Notes under the pieces: generated by a model
Told to the model about the DNA's origin: nothing
The model's database searches: none
Seen by the model: the letters and a program-made list of their open reading frames with translations, nothing else
NCBI RefSeq assembly: GCF_028736035.1
Contig: NZ_CP117866.1
Coordinates: forward strand, 1-64,000
DNA length: 64,000 nt
From: Streptomyces sp. T12
GTDB taxonomy: Bacteria; Actinomycetota; Actinomycetes; Streptomycetales; Streptomycetaceae
Reading direction: 5' to 3'
Translations under genes and position numbers: made by a program
Shown here: piece by piece, positions 26,413-35,368 of the stretch
Position numbering within the stretch: the stretch's first letter is position 1
Layout: each line of letters opens with the position of its first letter

Positions 26413-28011
26413 TTATCGGTCGGCGGGCAGGTGGACGGCGTACGCGTCGGGCATGCGGGAGTCGGAGGCCTTGTCCATGTGGCCGTTGACGAAGTCGTCC
26501 TCGCTGACCCAGGTCGTCTGGCCCCACGGGTTGTAGATCTGCAGCATGTCGCCCTCCTGGCCGATCACCATCATCTGGTGTCCGTGCCGGCCGTCCTTGT
26601 CGTACCCCTCCACTTCGATGGGGACGGGTTTGCCCTCGGCAACGGACTTCTCGATGTCCGTCAGCACGTCACGGCGCTCGTCCGCACCGCGGACCTGCTG
26701 GTACTCGTACGTGCTGCCGGTGTGCGGGCTGATCTCGTCGTTGGCGATCTCGTTCTGCCCGTCGCTGTCCATTCCGTCCGGAACGTCGGTCCACCAGTGC
26801 GTGTAGTCGCCGTCGCCTTCCTCGTGCAGGCGCAGCTGTTCGTCGTGGAGACGGTCGCGGAAGGCGTCGGGGTCGTTCTCCTGCCCGGATGGTCCGCCGG
26901 TCAACTCCAGGGCGTAGACGGGATCGACCATGGCGCGGGCGGTCACGGTGCTCGACGGCACACAGGTGTTGCCCTCCTGGGACCACTTCTCGTCGCCGAA
27001 CCACTGGTAGTCGGTGTTTTTGTTCGACGCGTCCGCGTTGACCCCCTCGTCCACCTTGCTGTCGCCGGCCGTGACGATCGGGCTGAGGTGCTGCTGAAGC
27101 CAGTACGGGTCCTTGTCATGGATCTTGTCGCGGAACTGGCCGACCTCGTCCACGTCATAGCCCGCGGCCAGCGCCTTGACCAGATACGCCCGCTCCTGCG
27201 GCGTCTTGGCATCCGCGAGCATCCGCTCGAAGCGGGCCTCGTCCCGCGCGTTCATCTTCTCCATGAAACGGCCGGAGCGTTCGAGGTCGCCCGCGGTGAG
27301 GAGTTCGTTCTGTTCCTGCGGGCCGCCGAACACGCCGACGTCGGCGAGGACGAGGCGGTCGGCGGCGGAGATGTTGTCGGTGTGCATCTGCCCGGCGCGG
27401 GCCTCGGCCGCGTACTTGTTCAGCTCCCGCGCCGCTGCCCGCGCCGCGTCGTCCGCCTCCTGCGCGGCGGCGTAGAGCAGGTTGGCCCCCGTTCCCGCGA
27501 TGTCCTGGGCCCGCTTGCGTTCGGCTTCCTCTTCGTCCTTCTCGACCATGTCGTCGAAGAAACCGTCCTCGCCGCCGAGCATCGTGCGGGCCCGGCGCAG
27601 CTGCTCGCGGCCGTCGCCGTCCTTGGACTGGGCGGAGGTGAGTGCGTCAGAGAGGTCGTAGAGGGCCTTGGACGCCTTACGGAACGCCTCGGCCATCTGC
27701 TCGGCGGAACGGCCGGCCGCCGCCACCACCTCGGCCGCCTTGGCGCCGGTGCTGCCCACCCACACCGACGGAAGCCCTGACGCGGCGACCTTCTCGACCC
27801 GGTCCTGTACGTCCGCGGCATCGTCGGCCTGGCTCTTGTAGCGCTGGGCGATGGCGTCCAGGGTGCTCGGGGAACCGACCGGCGCGGAGACACCGAGGAG
27901 GTTGTCGATGGCCTCCAGGACCTCGTTCTTGCTGCCGGCCACCGCGAGGTCTCCCGTGTAACGGTCGATCTTTTCCTTGCGGTCGGTGGTGGATTCGCCT
28001 GCGTCAGCCAT
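26413..28011 (-). CDS. Putative WXG-type secreted protease toxin (C39/papain-like)
   Basis: 532 residues. Residues 1-200 form a helical region with a W84-V-G86 turn (LPSVWVGSTGAKAAEVVAAA), as in WXG100/LXG substrates of type VII secretion. There is no Sec signal. A linker of about 130 residues follows. The C-terminal 190 residues look like a cysteine peptidase: Cys350 in EGNTCVPSSTVTARAM, His478 in GRHGHQMMVIG and Asn494 in YNPWGQTTWVSEDDF. Their order and spacing fit C39/papain-like proteases. ATG 28011 was chosen because upstream codons are low-quality; the RBS is weak. The upstream gene encodes a small helical partner, and the downstream gene a candidate inhibitor. Confidence 0.65.
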   Translation of the reverse strand: MADAGESTTDRKEKIDRYTGDLAVAGSKNEVLEAIDNLLGVSAPVGSPSTLDAIAQRYKSQADDAADVQDRVEKVAASGLPSVWVGSTGAKAAEVVAAAGRSAEQMAEAFRKASKALYDLSDALTSAQSKDGDGREQLRRARTMLGGEDGFFDDMVEKDEEEAERKRAQDIAGTGANLLYAAAQEADDAARAAARELNKYAAEARAGQMHTDNISAADRLVLADVGVFGGPQEQNELLTAGDLERSGRFMEKMNARDEARFERMLADAKTPQERAYLVKALAAGYDVDEVGQFRDKIHDKDPYWLQQHLSPIVTAGDSKVDEGVNADASNKNTDYQWFGDEKWSQEGNTCVPSSTVTARAMVDPVYALELTGGPSGQENDPDAFRDRLHDEQLRLHEEGDGDYTHWWTDVPDGMDSDGQNEIANDEISPHTGSTYEYQQVRGADERRDVLTDIEKSVAEGKPVPIEVEGYDKDGRHGHQMMVIGQEGDMLQIYNPWGQTTWVSEDDFVNGHMDKASDSRMPDAYAVHLPADR

Positions 28012-28118
28012 GGTGTGAGAGCCCCGCTGTCCTTGCTCAGGTGTCAGGTGGAAGCACACACGTCGGCCGGGTGCGCGCGGTCGCCGGTGTGTCGATCTGT
28101 GTGGCGTGCGCCGGTCCG

Positions 28119-28592
28119 TCAGTCGAAGTCGGCGAGGCTCGGCGGAGGCGCGCCCGGGGTGGGCTGGGTGCCGATGGGCGGCCCACCGAGGGCGGCGGGG
28201 CGCGCGCCCGGGGTAAGACCCGTGGTCATCCCCGGGTGGGCGGCGGCGGGTGCGGGCATGGTCGTCAGGCTGCCATCCGCGCCCGCGGAGTGCAGCGCGA
28301 CGATGGTTTCGTGGTCGGCGCTCTCGTAGTTCCGCTGGGAGATGCTGACCTTGTCGGCGAGTTCGTGCAGCGCGGCTTCCAACGTCTTCGCCTCGGCCTG
28401 CCAGGCGGCGGCGAAGTTGTTGTACGCGGGGCCGGAGTCGGAGCCGCCGAGAGCGTCCGGTGCGTAGCACATGTGGTCTTCCACGGCCTTGCGTATGACG
28501 CCGACGTCGTCGCCTGCCCGGTCGAGCTTTCCGGCCTCGCCGTCCATGCCGCTCGCGTGGATCCTGTAGCCGTCCGAGCCCGTACCGGACAA
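28119..28592 (-). CDS. ESAT-6/WXG100-like helical protein
   Basis: 157 residues. MDGEAGKLDRAGDDVGVIRK and FAAAWQAEAKTLEAALHEL, with DKVSISQRNYESAD, form the two-helix pattern of WXG100-like proteins, but the exact WxG is not seen. A Pro/Gly-rich tail follows. TTG 28592 is preceded by GGGGCGGGGAG. The gene heads the operon, 107 nt upstream of the protease. It probably acts as secretion partner or chaperone for the toxin. Confidence 0.6.
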   Translation of the reverse strand: MSGTGSDGYRIHASGMDGEAGKLDRAGDDVGVIRKAVEDHMCYAPDALGGSDSGPAYNNFAAAWQAEAKTLEAALHELADKVSISQRNYESADHETIVALHSAGADGSLTTMPAPAAAHPGMTTGLTPGARPAALGGPPIGTQPTPGAPPPSLADFD

Positions 28593-28711
28593 TCTCCCCG
28601 CCCCCTGATCTGAACGGCCGAACACCCCCGTGGCGGTCCATGCCTTCTGGCCAGGGATAATACCTGATCTTGTGTCATGAGCACGCGGCCTCACGTGCCG
28701 CTGTCCGGGCC

Positions 28712-28738
28712 GGACGGACCGGACGGACCGGACGGACC
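28712..28738 (+). repeat. 9-bp tandem repeat, three copies
   Basis: The unit GGACGGACC is repeated perfectly at the point where homology of the downstream IS remnant ends. It mirrors the tract at 25180-25239 on the other side of the toxin operon. Confidence 0.85.
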
Positions 28739-28744
28739 GGGCTT

Positions 28745-29118
28745 CCGCCTCGGCGTCATACTCGAGCGTTTCAGGCTCTGCTTGGCGCGATCGACCGGTG
28801 AACGACTGGCGGTATCGCTGCTCCCGGGGGGCTTTGGTGATGGCCAGCACGATCTGCTTGAGTTTGGCGAAGACACCGAGTCTGATCCCCTCGTCGCAAC
28901 GGTTGCGGATCGTGGTGGCCGAGCAGGTCGTGTCGGCGATCGCCTGGTAGGAGCATCCGAACCGCGGAAGCTCCGGCATCTTGTCGAAGACGATCCGGTC
29001 GCTGATGCGTGGGCGGTGGCAGCCCAGCGGATGGTCCGGGTGGTACGCCGGCCGCTCGGGCAGGAGGGCGGCCTTCCTTGCTGCCGGGTGCCACCACCGC
29101 GCCCAACTGCGCGAACTC
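28745..29118 (-). mobile_element. Truncated, internally deleted copy of the IS at 24419
   Basis: On the minus strand the 41-bp end (29118-29078) is followed by LLPERPAYHPDHPLGCHRPR, FGCSYQAIADTTCSATTIRN and RCDEGIRLGVFAKLKQIVLA. It then jumps to ITKAPG and, in another frame, SRSPVDRAKQSLKRSS. Two internal deletions and a frameshift make it inactive. The orientation is opposite to the copy at 24419. Confidence 0.75.
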
Positions 29119-29690
29119 TGAGTGGACATCCTGACTGGCTCGGCTCGTAACCCAGAGTGCTTGGTGGAGCCATGCTCGCGCTTGCCGTCCGCAGTGGCCT
29201 GGCCAGGCGGACGGTTATCGAGATCGAGCCCCCGGCGGGCGATGGCAGCGGCTGGAGCCGCCTCCCGCACACTGCCGTGTGCCCCGCCCAGGATGCGACC
29301 TCAGTGCCGCCCGAACTGGCCGGGCTGCGCCGGACGCCGGCCGTCAACACCCGCCGCCGGATCGACGCCAGCGGCTTCGCCCTGTCCGCCGCTGCCCCCC
29401 CGGCGGTGAGCGCGCACGGCGCGCGCAGGCCGGGCGCGGCACCTGGATGCGCTGCGGCGCCGGATCGGCACTCGGACACACCCCGCCGAGTTCGGCGAAC
29501 TCCTTCGGAAGGTTTTCCGCGCCTAAACCGAATCCGACTCGCCCTGGTCAGCCCCACCGAGAACGGTCACTGAACGCGACATCCGCAACTGGCCGTCCTT
29601 GGGAGTCCTCGCGGCCGCTGCCACATAAGCAGCGTGGCGGAAGTGGAATAGTGCACGGTCGGAATAACCCCCTCCCGCCAGTAATTGTGA
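29119..29690. other. No gene recognised
   Basis: Open frames on both strands are Arg/Pro/Ala-rich and mutually exclusive. None has an RBS or domain signature. It is possibly decayed coding DNA. Confidence 0.35.
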
Positions 29691-29737
29691 AGTCGGTCAA
29701 ACGCAAGCTCGATCCCGACCTGCCCACCGCCCACTGG

Positions 29738-30015
29738 TGGATCATCCGCAGTGCTTGCCGACTGGGACAACCACGTCAGCCAGAGCTCCGCAAGCAAGCA
29801 CGACCAGGCGTAGGCCGCGGAGATCGCCCGTCTCCGCCGCCGGCTGCGAGACAACCGACACGAGCGACAATGACTCCTGGACGAAGTTGATGCCGCCGCC
29901 ACGGTCATCGCGGTCCTGCTCGCGGAGAACGCGGCCCTCCGCGAGCAGATCACCCAACGCTCAGCCGTCGTCATCCCGCTCGACCGAGCACACTCCACAC
30001 GGGAGTGTGGGTGGC
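29738..30015 (+). pseudogene. Degenerate coiled-coil ORF, transposon-accessory-like
   Basis: One frame reads LADWDNHVSQSSASKHDQA, TAG, AAEIARLRRRLRDNRHERQ, TGA, LLDEVDAAATVIAVLLAENA, then ALREQITQRSAVV. It is a clear heptad coiled coil broken by two in-frame stops. Similar proteins (DUF6262/TnpC-like) accompany tyrosine-recombinase transposons, which is a tentative match. Confidence 0.35.
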
Positions 30016-30063
30016 TCGGAACCATCCTTGGGGTCGGCGGGCTGACATGGCGAGGTGTCGTGA

Positions 30064-30843
30064 TCAGTCCTCGTAGCGCCGACGCGCCAGATGGACGGTG
30101 ATGTCGGCGGCTATCTCGACTCTGTCCGGCAGTACCTGCATGATCTGGCTGAATACCTGCTCTCGCTCCGCGGTCGGCAAGACGAGATAGGCCGAGATGG
30201 TGGAGAGATGACCAACGTAGTCGCGAGCGCTCATCGTCACGCGCCGTTCGATCACGGACTGCTGAACGCCGGTGAACCACTCAGACCGTTGCAGCTCCGT
30301 ACCCGGCCACTGCATCTCATGACCCGGAGGTGTCCCGTCAGGCGACGGGATCTCGTCGCTCTCCAAGAATGGTGCTCGCGCCGCACGGACAGCTTCCTCT
30401 ACAGCCGGGTCAGCCAGTCGAAATGGCCCGCCGCATGAGGCGAATACGCCACCCGGTTTCAACAGCGTGGCCATACGCGACCACCGGCCCTCCGGGTTCG
30501 TCCAATGCAGCGCTGCTGCCGCATAGACCAGCCCATACCGTTCGCCCGGCCGCAGGTCCTCGAACGCAGTTTGCACCGTCCTGACGTTCGTCGGCACGTG
30601 CTTGCGCAGCTCGGCGAGCATGGACCCGTCAGGATCGGTAGCGGTCACTGTGACCCCCCGCTGAGCGAACAGGCGGGTTGCCTTACCTGTCCCGGCGCCG
30701 ATCTCGAGGGCGGTCGTCCTAACCGGATGCCCCGCGTATGCCATCACCATGTCGAACAGCTCCACGGGATACCCCGGCCGGAACCGTTCGTATGCTTCCG
30801 CCACCACTCCGAAGCTCAGCGCGCGACCAGGCATGCCCAGCAT
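30064..30843 (-). CDS. Class I SAM-dependent methyltransferase
   Basis: About 259 residues. FGVVAEAYERFRPGYPVEL begins the fold; the SAM motif is ALEIGAGTGKATRLFAQRG, with acidic ATDPDGSM and LHWTNPEGRWSRMATLLKPG (motif III region). This is the methyltransferase_11 type; the substrate is unknown. ATG 30843 is used; ATG 30834 is an alternative. The gene is intact and monocistronic between IS remnants. Confidence 0.85.
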   Translation of the reverse strand: MLGMPGRALSFGVVAEAYERFRPGYPVELFDMVMAYAGHPVRTTALEIGAGTGKATRLFAQRGVTVTATDPDGSMLAELRKHVPTNVRTVQTAFEDLRPGERYGLVYAAAALHWTNPEGRWSRMATLLKPGGVFASCGGPFRLADPAVEEAVRAARAPFLESDEIPSPDGTPPGHEMQWPGTELQRSEWFTGVQQSVIERRVTMSARDYVGHLSTISAYLVLPTAEREQVFSQIMQVLPDRVEIAADITVHLARRRYED

Positions 30844-31045
30844 CCTGACATGGGCCGCGCCTCCGGTGCTTGAACATTTCCGGGGGCCCCAGACACGAGT
30901 TGATGTCTCATGAGACACATCAAAGTCTGGAGAACCACGACATCTACCGCGACGGGGTGGGCGCTCGCGGCATCGTGCCTGCGATCGCCCGTCGCGGGAC
31001 CCGGCACGGCACGGGCTGGGCATCGCGGCAGTACAAGTCGCCGTG

Positions 31046-31828
31046 TCAGCCGTCGACTGTGGCCGGAGCTGTCTGTATCACTCTCACACCGGCCTCACGC
31101 AGGGCCATGCAGGTCGCGTCGTCTTCCGATGTGTTGGTGATGAGCGCATCCAGGTCCTCGGGGCCGCAGATCTTCACCATGCCGGTTCCTGGGAACTTGC
31201 TCTTGTCAGCCAGGAGCACCACCTTGTCGCTGGCGGCAATCATGGCGCGCCTGGCGGGCACCTCGGCCACGGTGGTGTCCATGACCTGTCCCCCAGGGCG
31301 AAGGCCGCAAGCGCCCATGAACAGCCAGTCGGCGTGAACCTGGCGGAGGTTGTCCTCGGCCATGAAACCGTCCAACATGCGTGACTCGCGGATGACCATG
31401 CCCCCGAGCAACATCAGGTCGATGTTCTCGTCATGGTTGAGTTCGTCGTACACCGCGAGGTTGTTGGTGATCACAGTGAGTCGGCGGCCGCGCAGTTGGA
31501 GCGCCAGCCTGTGCACCGTTGTGCCACTGTCGAGGATCACAGACTGGCCGTCCTCGATCATCGTGGCTGCTCGGGCGGCGATCGCGTCTTTCTCGCCCAC
31601 CCGAACCGTGGCGACCTCGTCGAAGGACGGCTGATCCTCCTCGATCACCGCCCCGCCATGCACCCGGGTGAGCAGCCCGTCGGCCTCCAGCTTGAGGAGG
31701 TCGCGGCGGACCGTCGCCGCACTGGCATCCAGTTGCTCAGCGAGATCGGTCACGGACGCGGTGCCGCCCGAGCGCAGGGCCTGCAGGATGAGTTGGTGTC
31801 GTCGTTCAGCCAGCACGCAACCGGACAC
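31046..31828 (-). CDS. DeoR/GlpR-family transcriptional regulator
   Basis: 260 residues. The N-terminal HTH is RRHQLILQALRSGGTASVTD and DASAATVRRDLLKLEADGLL, with the family signature RVHGGAV. The C-terminal sugar-phosphate-binding DeoRC domain has VILDSGTTVHRLA, ITNNLAVYDEL, LLGGMV and KVVLLADKSKF. Such proteins repress sugar-catabolism operons, but no sugar gene is adjacent. GTG 31828 is the longest start; GTG 31816 would begin at LAERRHQ. Intact. Confidence 0.9.
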   Translation of the reverse strand: MSGCVLAERRHQLILQALRSGGTASVTDLAEQLDASAATVRRDLLKLEADGLLTRVHGGAVIEEDQPSFDEVATVRVGEKDAIAARAATMIEDGQSVILDSGTTVHRLALQLRGRRLTVITNNLAVYDELNHDENIDLMLLGGMVIRESRMLDGFMAEDNLRQVHADWLFMGACGLRPGGQVMDTTVAEVPARRAMIAASDKVVLLADKSKFPGTGMVKICGPEDLDALITNTSEDDATCMALREAGVRVIQTAPATVDG

Positions 31829-31884
31829 TACAGGCTGGTGGCCTATGCAATCTGCCGACTTCTGGCCGCAGTTGACGACTACTG

Positions 31885-32297
31885 GACTTCACGGCGTTCT
31901 GCTTGGTCTTTCCGGAGACGAACCTGTCTCGGGCCTTGCGGCGGCCTGCGGTCGGACGTCGCACACGGATCTCCGTGCCGTCGGTGATCCCGGTCGGCAG
32001 GGGCCGCACCTCGCCGATGGCGCGTGTGGTGGTGGAGTGGTCCACGCCGAGCCAGCAGGCCAGCACGTCATGAGTGGTGCCATGGCGCAGGTTCGGCAGT
32101 GTGGCCAACAGCCGGTCGACGAAGACGAGCTTGTGCTTCGCCCCGGTTCCTACAGCCCGACGCCGCAGCCGAGCCATGAGCCGACCCTGATGCTGCTGAT
32201 GCCGCAACGGCCCTACTTCAGCGATGAGTTCAGCGATGAGTTCACCGATCACCTCCGGCGACAGTCCAGTGACCTGGTACTCCGCCAGGATCAACTC
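31885..32297 (-). mobile_element. IS5-type transposase N-terminal remnant
   Basis: ELILAEYQVTGLSPEV, KHKLVFVDRLLATLPNLRHG and TTHDVLACWLGVDHSTTTRA are joined by internal deletion to DGTEIRVRRPTAGRRKARDR and VSGKTKQNAVKS. The first Asp block is present; the remaining catalytic region is absent. A 12-bp tandem (GATGAGTTCAGC) causes a GELIAELIAE duplication. Confidence 0.75.
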
Positions 32298-32550
32298 ACG
32301 CGCCCCAGCCCTCATCATGCGAGTGGCCGCGAAGAAGAGGCAGGTCCCGCGCCCGGCGGTGTGCGTCAGATTGCGAGTGCGGGACACGACACTTCGCGAG
32401 GCGGCCCGCGTTGGATACCGGTGGGCCGGACCCGCCGCCGACCGGGCGCTGTGCCAAGAAGACCGCGGCCCGCATCCCGTCATCAGACCGATGCCGTCGT
32501 CCGCGGCGCGGCCGGGCCGTTCTTTTCGCGGCCGAAAAGTTCTGGACGTT

Positions 32551-33567
32551 TCATCGAACAGTCCGTTCGGGGATCGCGGGAAGAACCTTCTCAGCGATGC
32601 CGAGGAGAGCGCTGTCATCCGGGAGGGCTCCGGACGTGCTCCACACAGTGACGTCGAAGTAGCCGCCCCGGTCCTTACGGTCGAGGGCCACGGACAACGT
32701 CCTGGCCAGGGGACCTTGTTCGACCGGTCCGCCGGATCCGCCACTCCCGAGATTGATCTCGAACTTCATGGTGTGATCCGAGGCGAAGACCGCGGGCCGG
32801 CCGAGAACCGTGAGCGTCTTGACGTCCTTCTCGTCTCCGTACTTCATCAGCTTCACGTACTGGTCAGTCGACAGGTCGTTGTAAGTGGCCGAGACATTCA
32901 CGGTGTACGTCTCGAAAGTGACCTCGGCCTCCGGCTGGGCGACCTTCCCATCAGTCAGGGGAGCGGTGTTGCTGGTGCCGGAGGCAGTGGTCGCGGTCTC
33001 TTCAGGTGTTCCAAGGAGCTTGGCCAGGTCTGGCCGGTTGAGCGCCTTGCACAGCTCTTCGCCTGTCACAGGCTGGGGCGTCTTGTTGTACGCCTTCGGC
33101 AGTTCCTCGTGTTCCCCGCTCGAACACGAGGCGGGCTGCGGGGTGGTGTCGTCGGCCGGCATCACGCGTGGGGCCACCCACAGCGCGCCCGCGAGTGCCC
33201 CGAACACGGCCACGGCCGCGATGGCCTGGCCCCACGCGTTGGGCTCCTTCTCCGGAGTGCCCGGGCCGGGACGCGGCCCGGCTCCGGTCTGGGCCTGGGG
33301 CTGGGGCTGGGGCTGGGCGGCGGCATCGACGGTCGGCCCGTCCGCGGAGGCCGCCGGGCTCGGATTCCGGCGTGCGCGCAAAGCCCGGATCACCACGTAG
33401 ACGCGTACTGCGGTGAACACGAGGAACACCACGCCGAGACCGGCCGCGACCCGATCGTGATCACGGACGGCGAGATACATGATGCGTACGCCGAGAACGG
33501 ACCCGACCGCGATGAGCAAGGGCTCGCGGACCCAGAATGGCAGGAGGCGGAGGAGGAAACCGAGCAT
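32551..33567 (-). CDS. DUF6215 membrane protein
   Basis: 338 residues. The N-terminus has two membrane segments (WVREPLLIAVGSVLGVRI and VAAGLGVVFLVFTAVRVYVV), then a Pro/Gln-rich linker and a third segment (AIAAVAVFGALAGALWVAP). The extracytoplasmic C-terminal domain contains AYNKTPQPVTGEELCKALNR, PDLAKLLGTPEETATTASG and YNDLSTDQYVKLMKYG. This matches the Streptomyces DUF6215 family of unknown function. The frame is complete and the gene stands alone. Confidence 0.8.
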   Translation of the reverse strand: MLGFLLRLLPFWVREPLLIAVGSVLGVRIMYLAVRDHDRVAAGLGVVFLVFTAVRVYVVIRALRARRNPSPAASADGPTVDAAAQPQPQPQAQTGAGPRPGPGTPEKEPNAWGQAIAAVAVFGALAGALWVAPRVMPADDTTPQPASCSSGEHEELPKAYNKTPQPVTGEELCKALNRPDLAKLLGTPEETATTASGTSNTAPLTDGKVAQPEAEVTFETYTVNVSATYNDLSTDQYVKLMKYGDEKDVKTLTVLGRPAVFASDHTMKFEINLGSGGSGGPVEQGPLARTLSVALDRKDRGGYFDVTVWSTSGALPDDSALLGIAEKVLPAIPERTVR

Positions 33568-33589
33568 CCGACGATCTCACCAGTTCAAG

Positions 33590-33735
33590 ACCATTTTCGC
33601 CGTGGTGGAAGCCACAGTTCCGCCCTGCACGGCATCGGCCCCCGCCAAGCTGAAGTGCCGCGTGAGGAGGCGCAGCACGGCACCGACGCCCGCCTCGCCT
33701 GTGTCGCGCCGGCTCGAAGCACCATTCGATCACTG
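33590..33735 (-). pseudogene. C-terminal fragment of unknown protein
   Basis: One frame gives DTGEAGVGAVLRLLTRHFSL, then AGADAVQGGTVASTTAKMVL, NW and a stop, with no upstream start before the GNAT gene region. It looks coding but is only a short 3' remnant. No family assigned. Confidence 0.25.
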
Positions 33736-33840
33736 ACGGGTGCGGGACACCGCCCCGTTGCTTCGTCTCCGGCCTGTCCGTCAGGCCGAACGAGTAGCCG
33801 GCGTACGAGACTTGTGCAGGGTCTGCGAGCGCGGTGAGAG

Positions 33841-35082
33841 TCAGAACCAGTGCAGGCAGTGCGGGGAGCGCTCGGCGCGGAAGAGTGCGTCAGCGAGGGT
33901 GGCTGCACCCGGGCGGTGGGCCCTGATGTGTCCGGCACGCACGAGCGTGCTCGGGGTGGTGCCGCCGAGGTAGACCGAGCCCAGGTCGCTCACGTCCAGG
34001 GACAGGTCCGGCTCCCGATCCGTCGGAACGCAGTCGGCCTTGCCGTCCCGGACGGTCAGCAGGTAGCGGTCGTGTTCGCCGAGGAAGGGGTCGTCGACTT
34101 CGAGGACGAGCTCGCCGTCCATGAACCAGCCGCGCGCGGTCAGAGCACGCGGGACGTCCAGCAGCCGCACCCAGAGCCAGTCCATGTGGCCGCTCACCTC
34201 GCCGGCGCGGATGTCCGCGAACTGCCAGCGCAGCGGGTGCTCGGGCGGGACGTGCTTGAACTCGACCTGAGAGACCAGGTCGTGTCCGAGGATGAACCGG
34301 GCCAGGGCCGTGAAGACGGCGTCGTCGGTGGTGATGGTCTCATCGACCGTCAATGTGCCGGACTCGATCGAGTAGCTGGCGTACCCGTCCGGGACGCCGT
34401 CGGTGTCACGGTTAACGGCGACATAGCGCGGCGCCGGCGAGATCGGGGGCTGCCCCGCGCGCAAGGCCCACCAGCGGTGCGGCCGGGACAGCGCGCCGGG
34501 CTGTGCGCGGCGATACCGGTCGTAGACCTCTTCCAGGATCTCGCCGCACTCGGCACGCCGCAGCACCTCGACCGAGCCGTTGTCCGAGCCGCTGTCCGAG
34601 CCGGCCGCCGGCGCGTCGGCCACTCCGCGCGCCCGGGGAACGGCGAGGGCAGCCTGGTGGCGCGGTATCGTCAGCCGCTGCGTGTAGGTCGCCGGTCCGT
34701 AGCCGAACCTGCCGTAGATCGGGGCCTCAGAGGCCAGCAGCACGGAGAGGAACTCCCCACGGGCCCGCAACTCGGCGAGCTGATGCCGCATCATCGCGGT
34801 GAGCACGCCTTGGCGCCGGTGCGAGGGCAGGACGCCGACGGCGGTCACCCCGGCGGCCGGGACGAGGGTCTCACCGGGCAGGGTGAGCTCGAAGGAGTGT
34901 GTGGCGGCGGTGCCGACGGGCCGCCCGTCCGCCGTCAGGGCGAGCATGCAGCGGTCCATTTCGAGCGCCGACCACCAGAGCCCGCCGCCTTCGATCGGGG
35001 TTTCCGGGAAGCGCCCGAACGCGGCATGGACGGTGTCGACGAAGACGTCGAGATCCTTGTCGGTCGTGGGACGGATCTCCAT
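33841..35082 (-). CDS. GNAT N-acetyltransferase, Eis-like
   Basis: 413 residues. MEIRPTTDKDLDVFVDTVHA starts the first GNAT domain; the acetyl-CoA loop is VGVLPSHRRQGVLTAMMRHQ (RRQGxxT), and GRFGYGPATYTQRL follows. The second half contains RWQFADIRAGEVSGHMDWLW and DGELVLEVDDPF and ends LFRAERSPHCLHWF. This is the two-GNAT plus sterol-carrier-like layout of Eis-type enzymes, which acetylate amines including aminoglycosides; the substrate here is unknown. GAGGAGG precedes ATG 35082. Confidence 0.9.
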   Translation of the reverse strand: MEIRPTTDKDLDVFVDTVHAAFGRFPETPIEGGGLWWSALEMDRCMLALTADGRPVGTAATHSFELTLPGETLVPAAGVTAVGVLPSHRRQGVLTAMMRHQLAELRARGEFLSVLLASEAPIYGRFGYGPATYTQRLTIPRHQAALAVPRARGVADAPAAGSDSGSDNGSVEVLRRAECGEILEEVYDRYRRAQPGALSRPHRWWALRAGQPPISPAPRYVAVNRDTDGVPDGYASYSIESGTLTVDETITTDDAVFTALARFILGHDLVSQVEFKHVPPEHPLRWQFADIRAGEVSGHMDWLWVRLLDVPRALTARGWFMDGELVLEVDDPFLGEHDRYLLTVRDGKADCVPTDREPDLSLDVSDLGSVYLGGTTPSTLVRAGHIRAHRPGAATLADALFRAERSPHCLHWF

Positions 35083-35368
35083 TGCTGCTGCTGCCTCCTC
35101 GGGATACCGGCACCACGACTCGTGATGTCTGGCCACAGTGCAGCGTTGACCCGTGGCAAGGGCAAGCGAATTACGGCCGGGCCCGCGGCCGCATCGAGGG
35201 CCGCCGTCCTGTGGTGGACGCCGATAAGTGACGGATGATCCTCGCCCGCCACGCCGAAGCCGGTCAGTCCGCGAGATCGCCGCCGCAGTCAAGGTCGGTC
35301 GGCGTAGTGCACAAGCCCCCCCCCGCTGCGAAGCCCATCTTGGCGAAGATCAATGTCGGTGAGAACTG

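Noticed and set aside
25648..27780. 710-codon open frame on the plus strand
   Set aside because: Antisense to the protease-toxin operon; composition is Val/Gly/Arg-rich shadow coding with no motif.
31806..32744. 312-residue minus-strand protein
   Set aside because: Only 31885-32297 matches a transposase; the rest is out-of-frame sequence antisense to or overlapping the DUF6215 gene.
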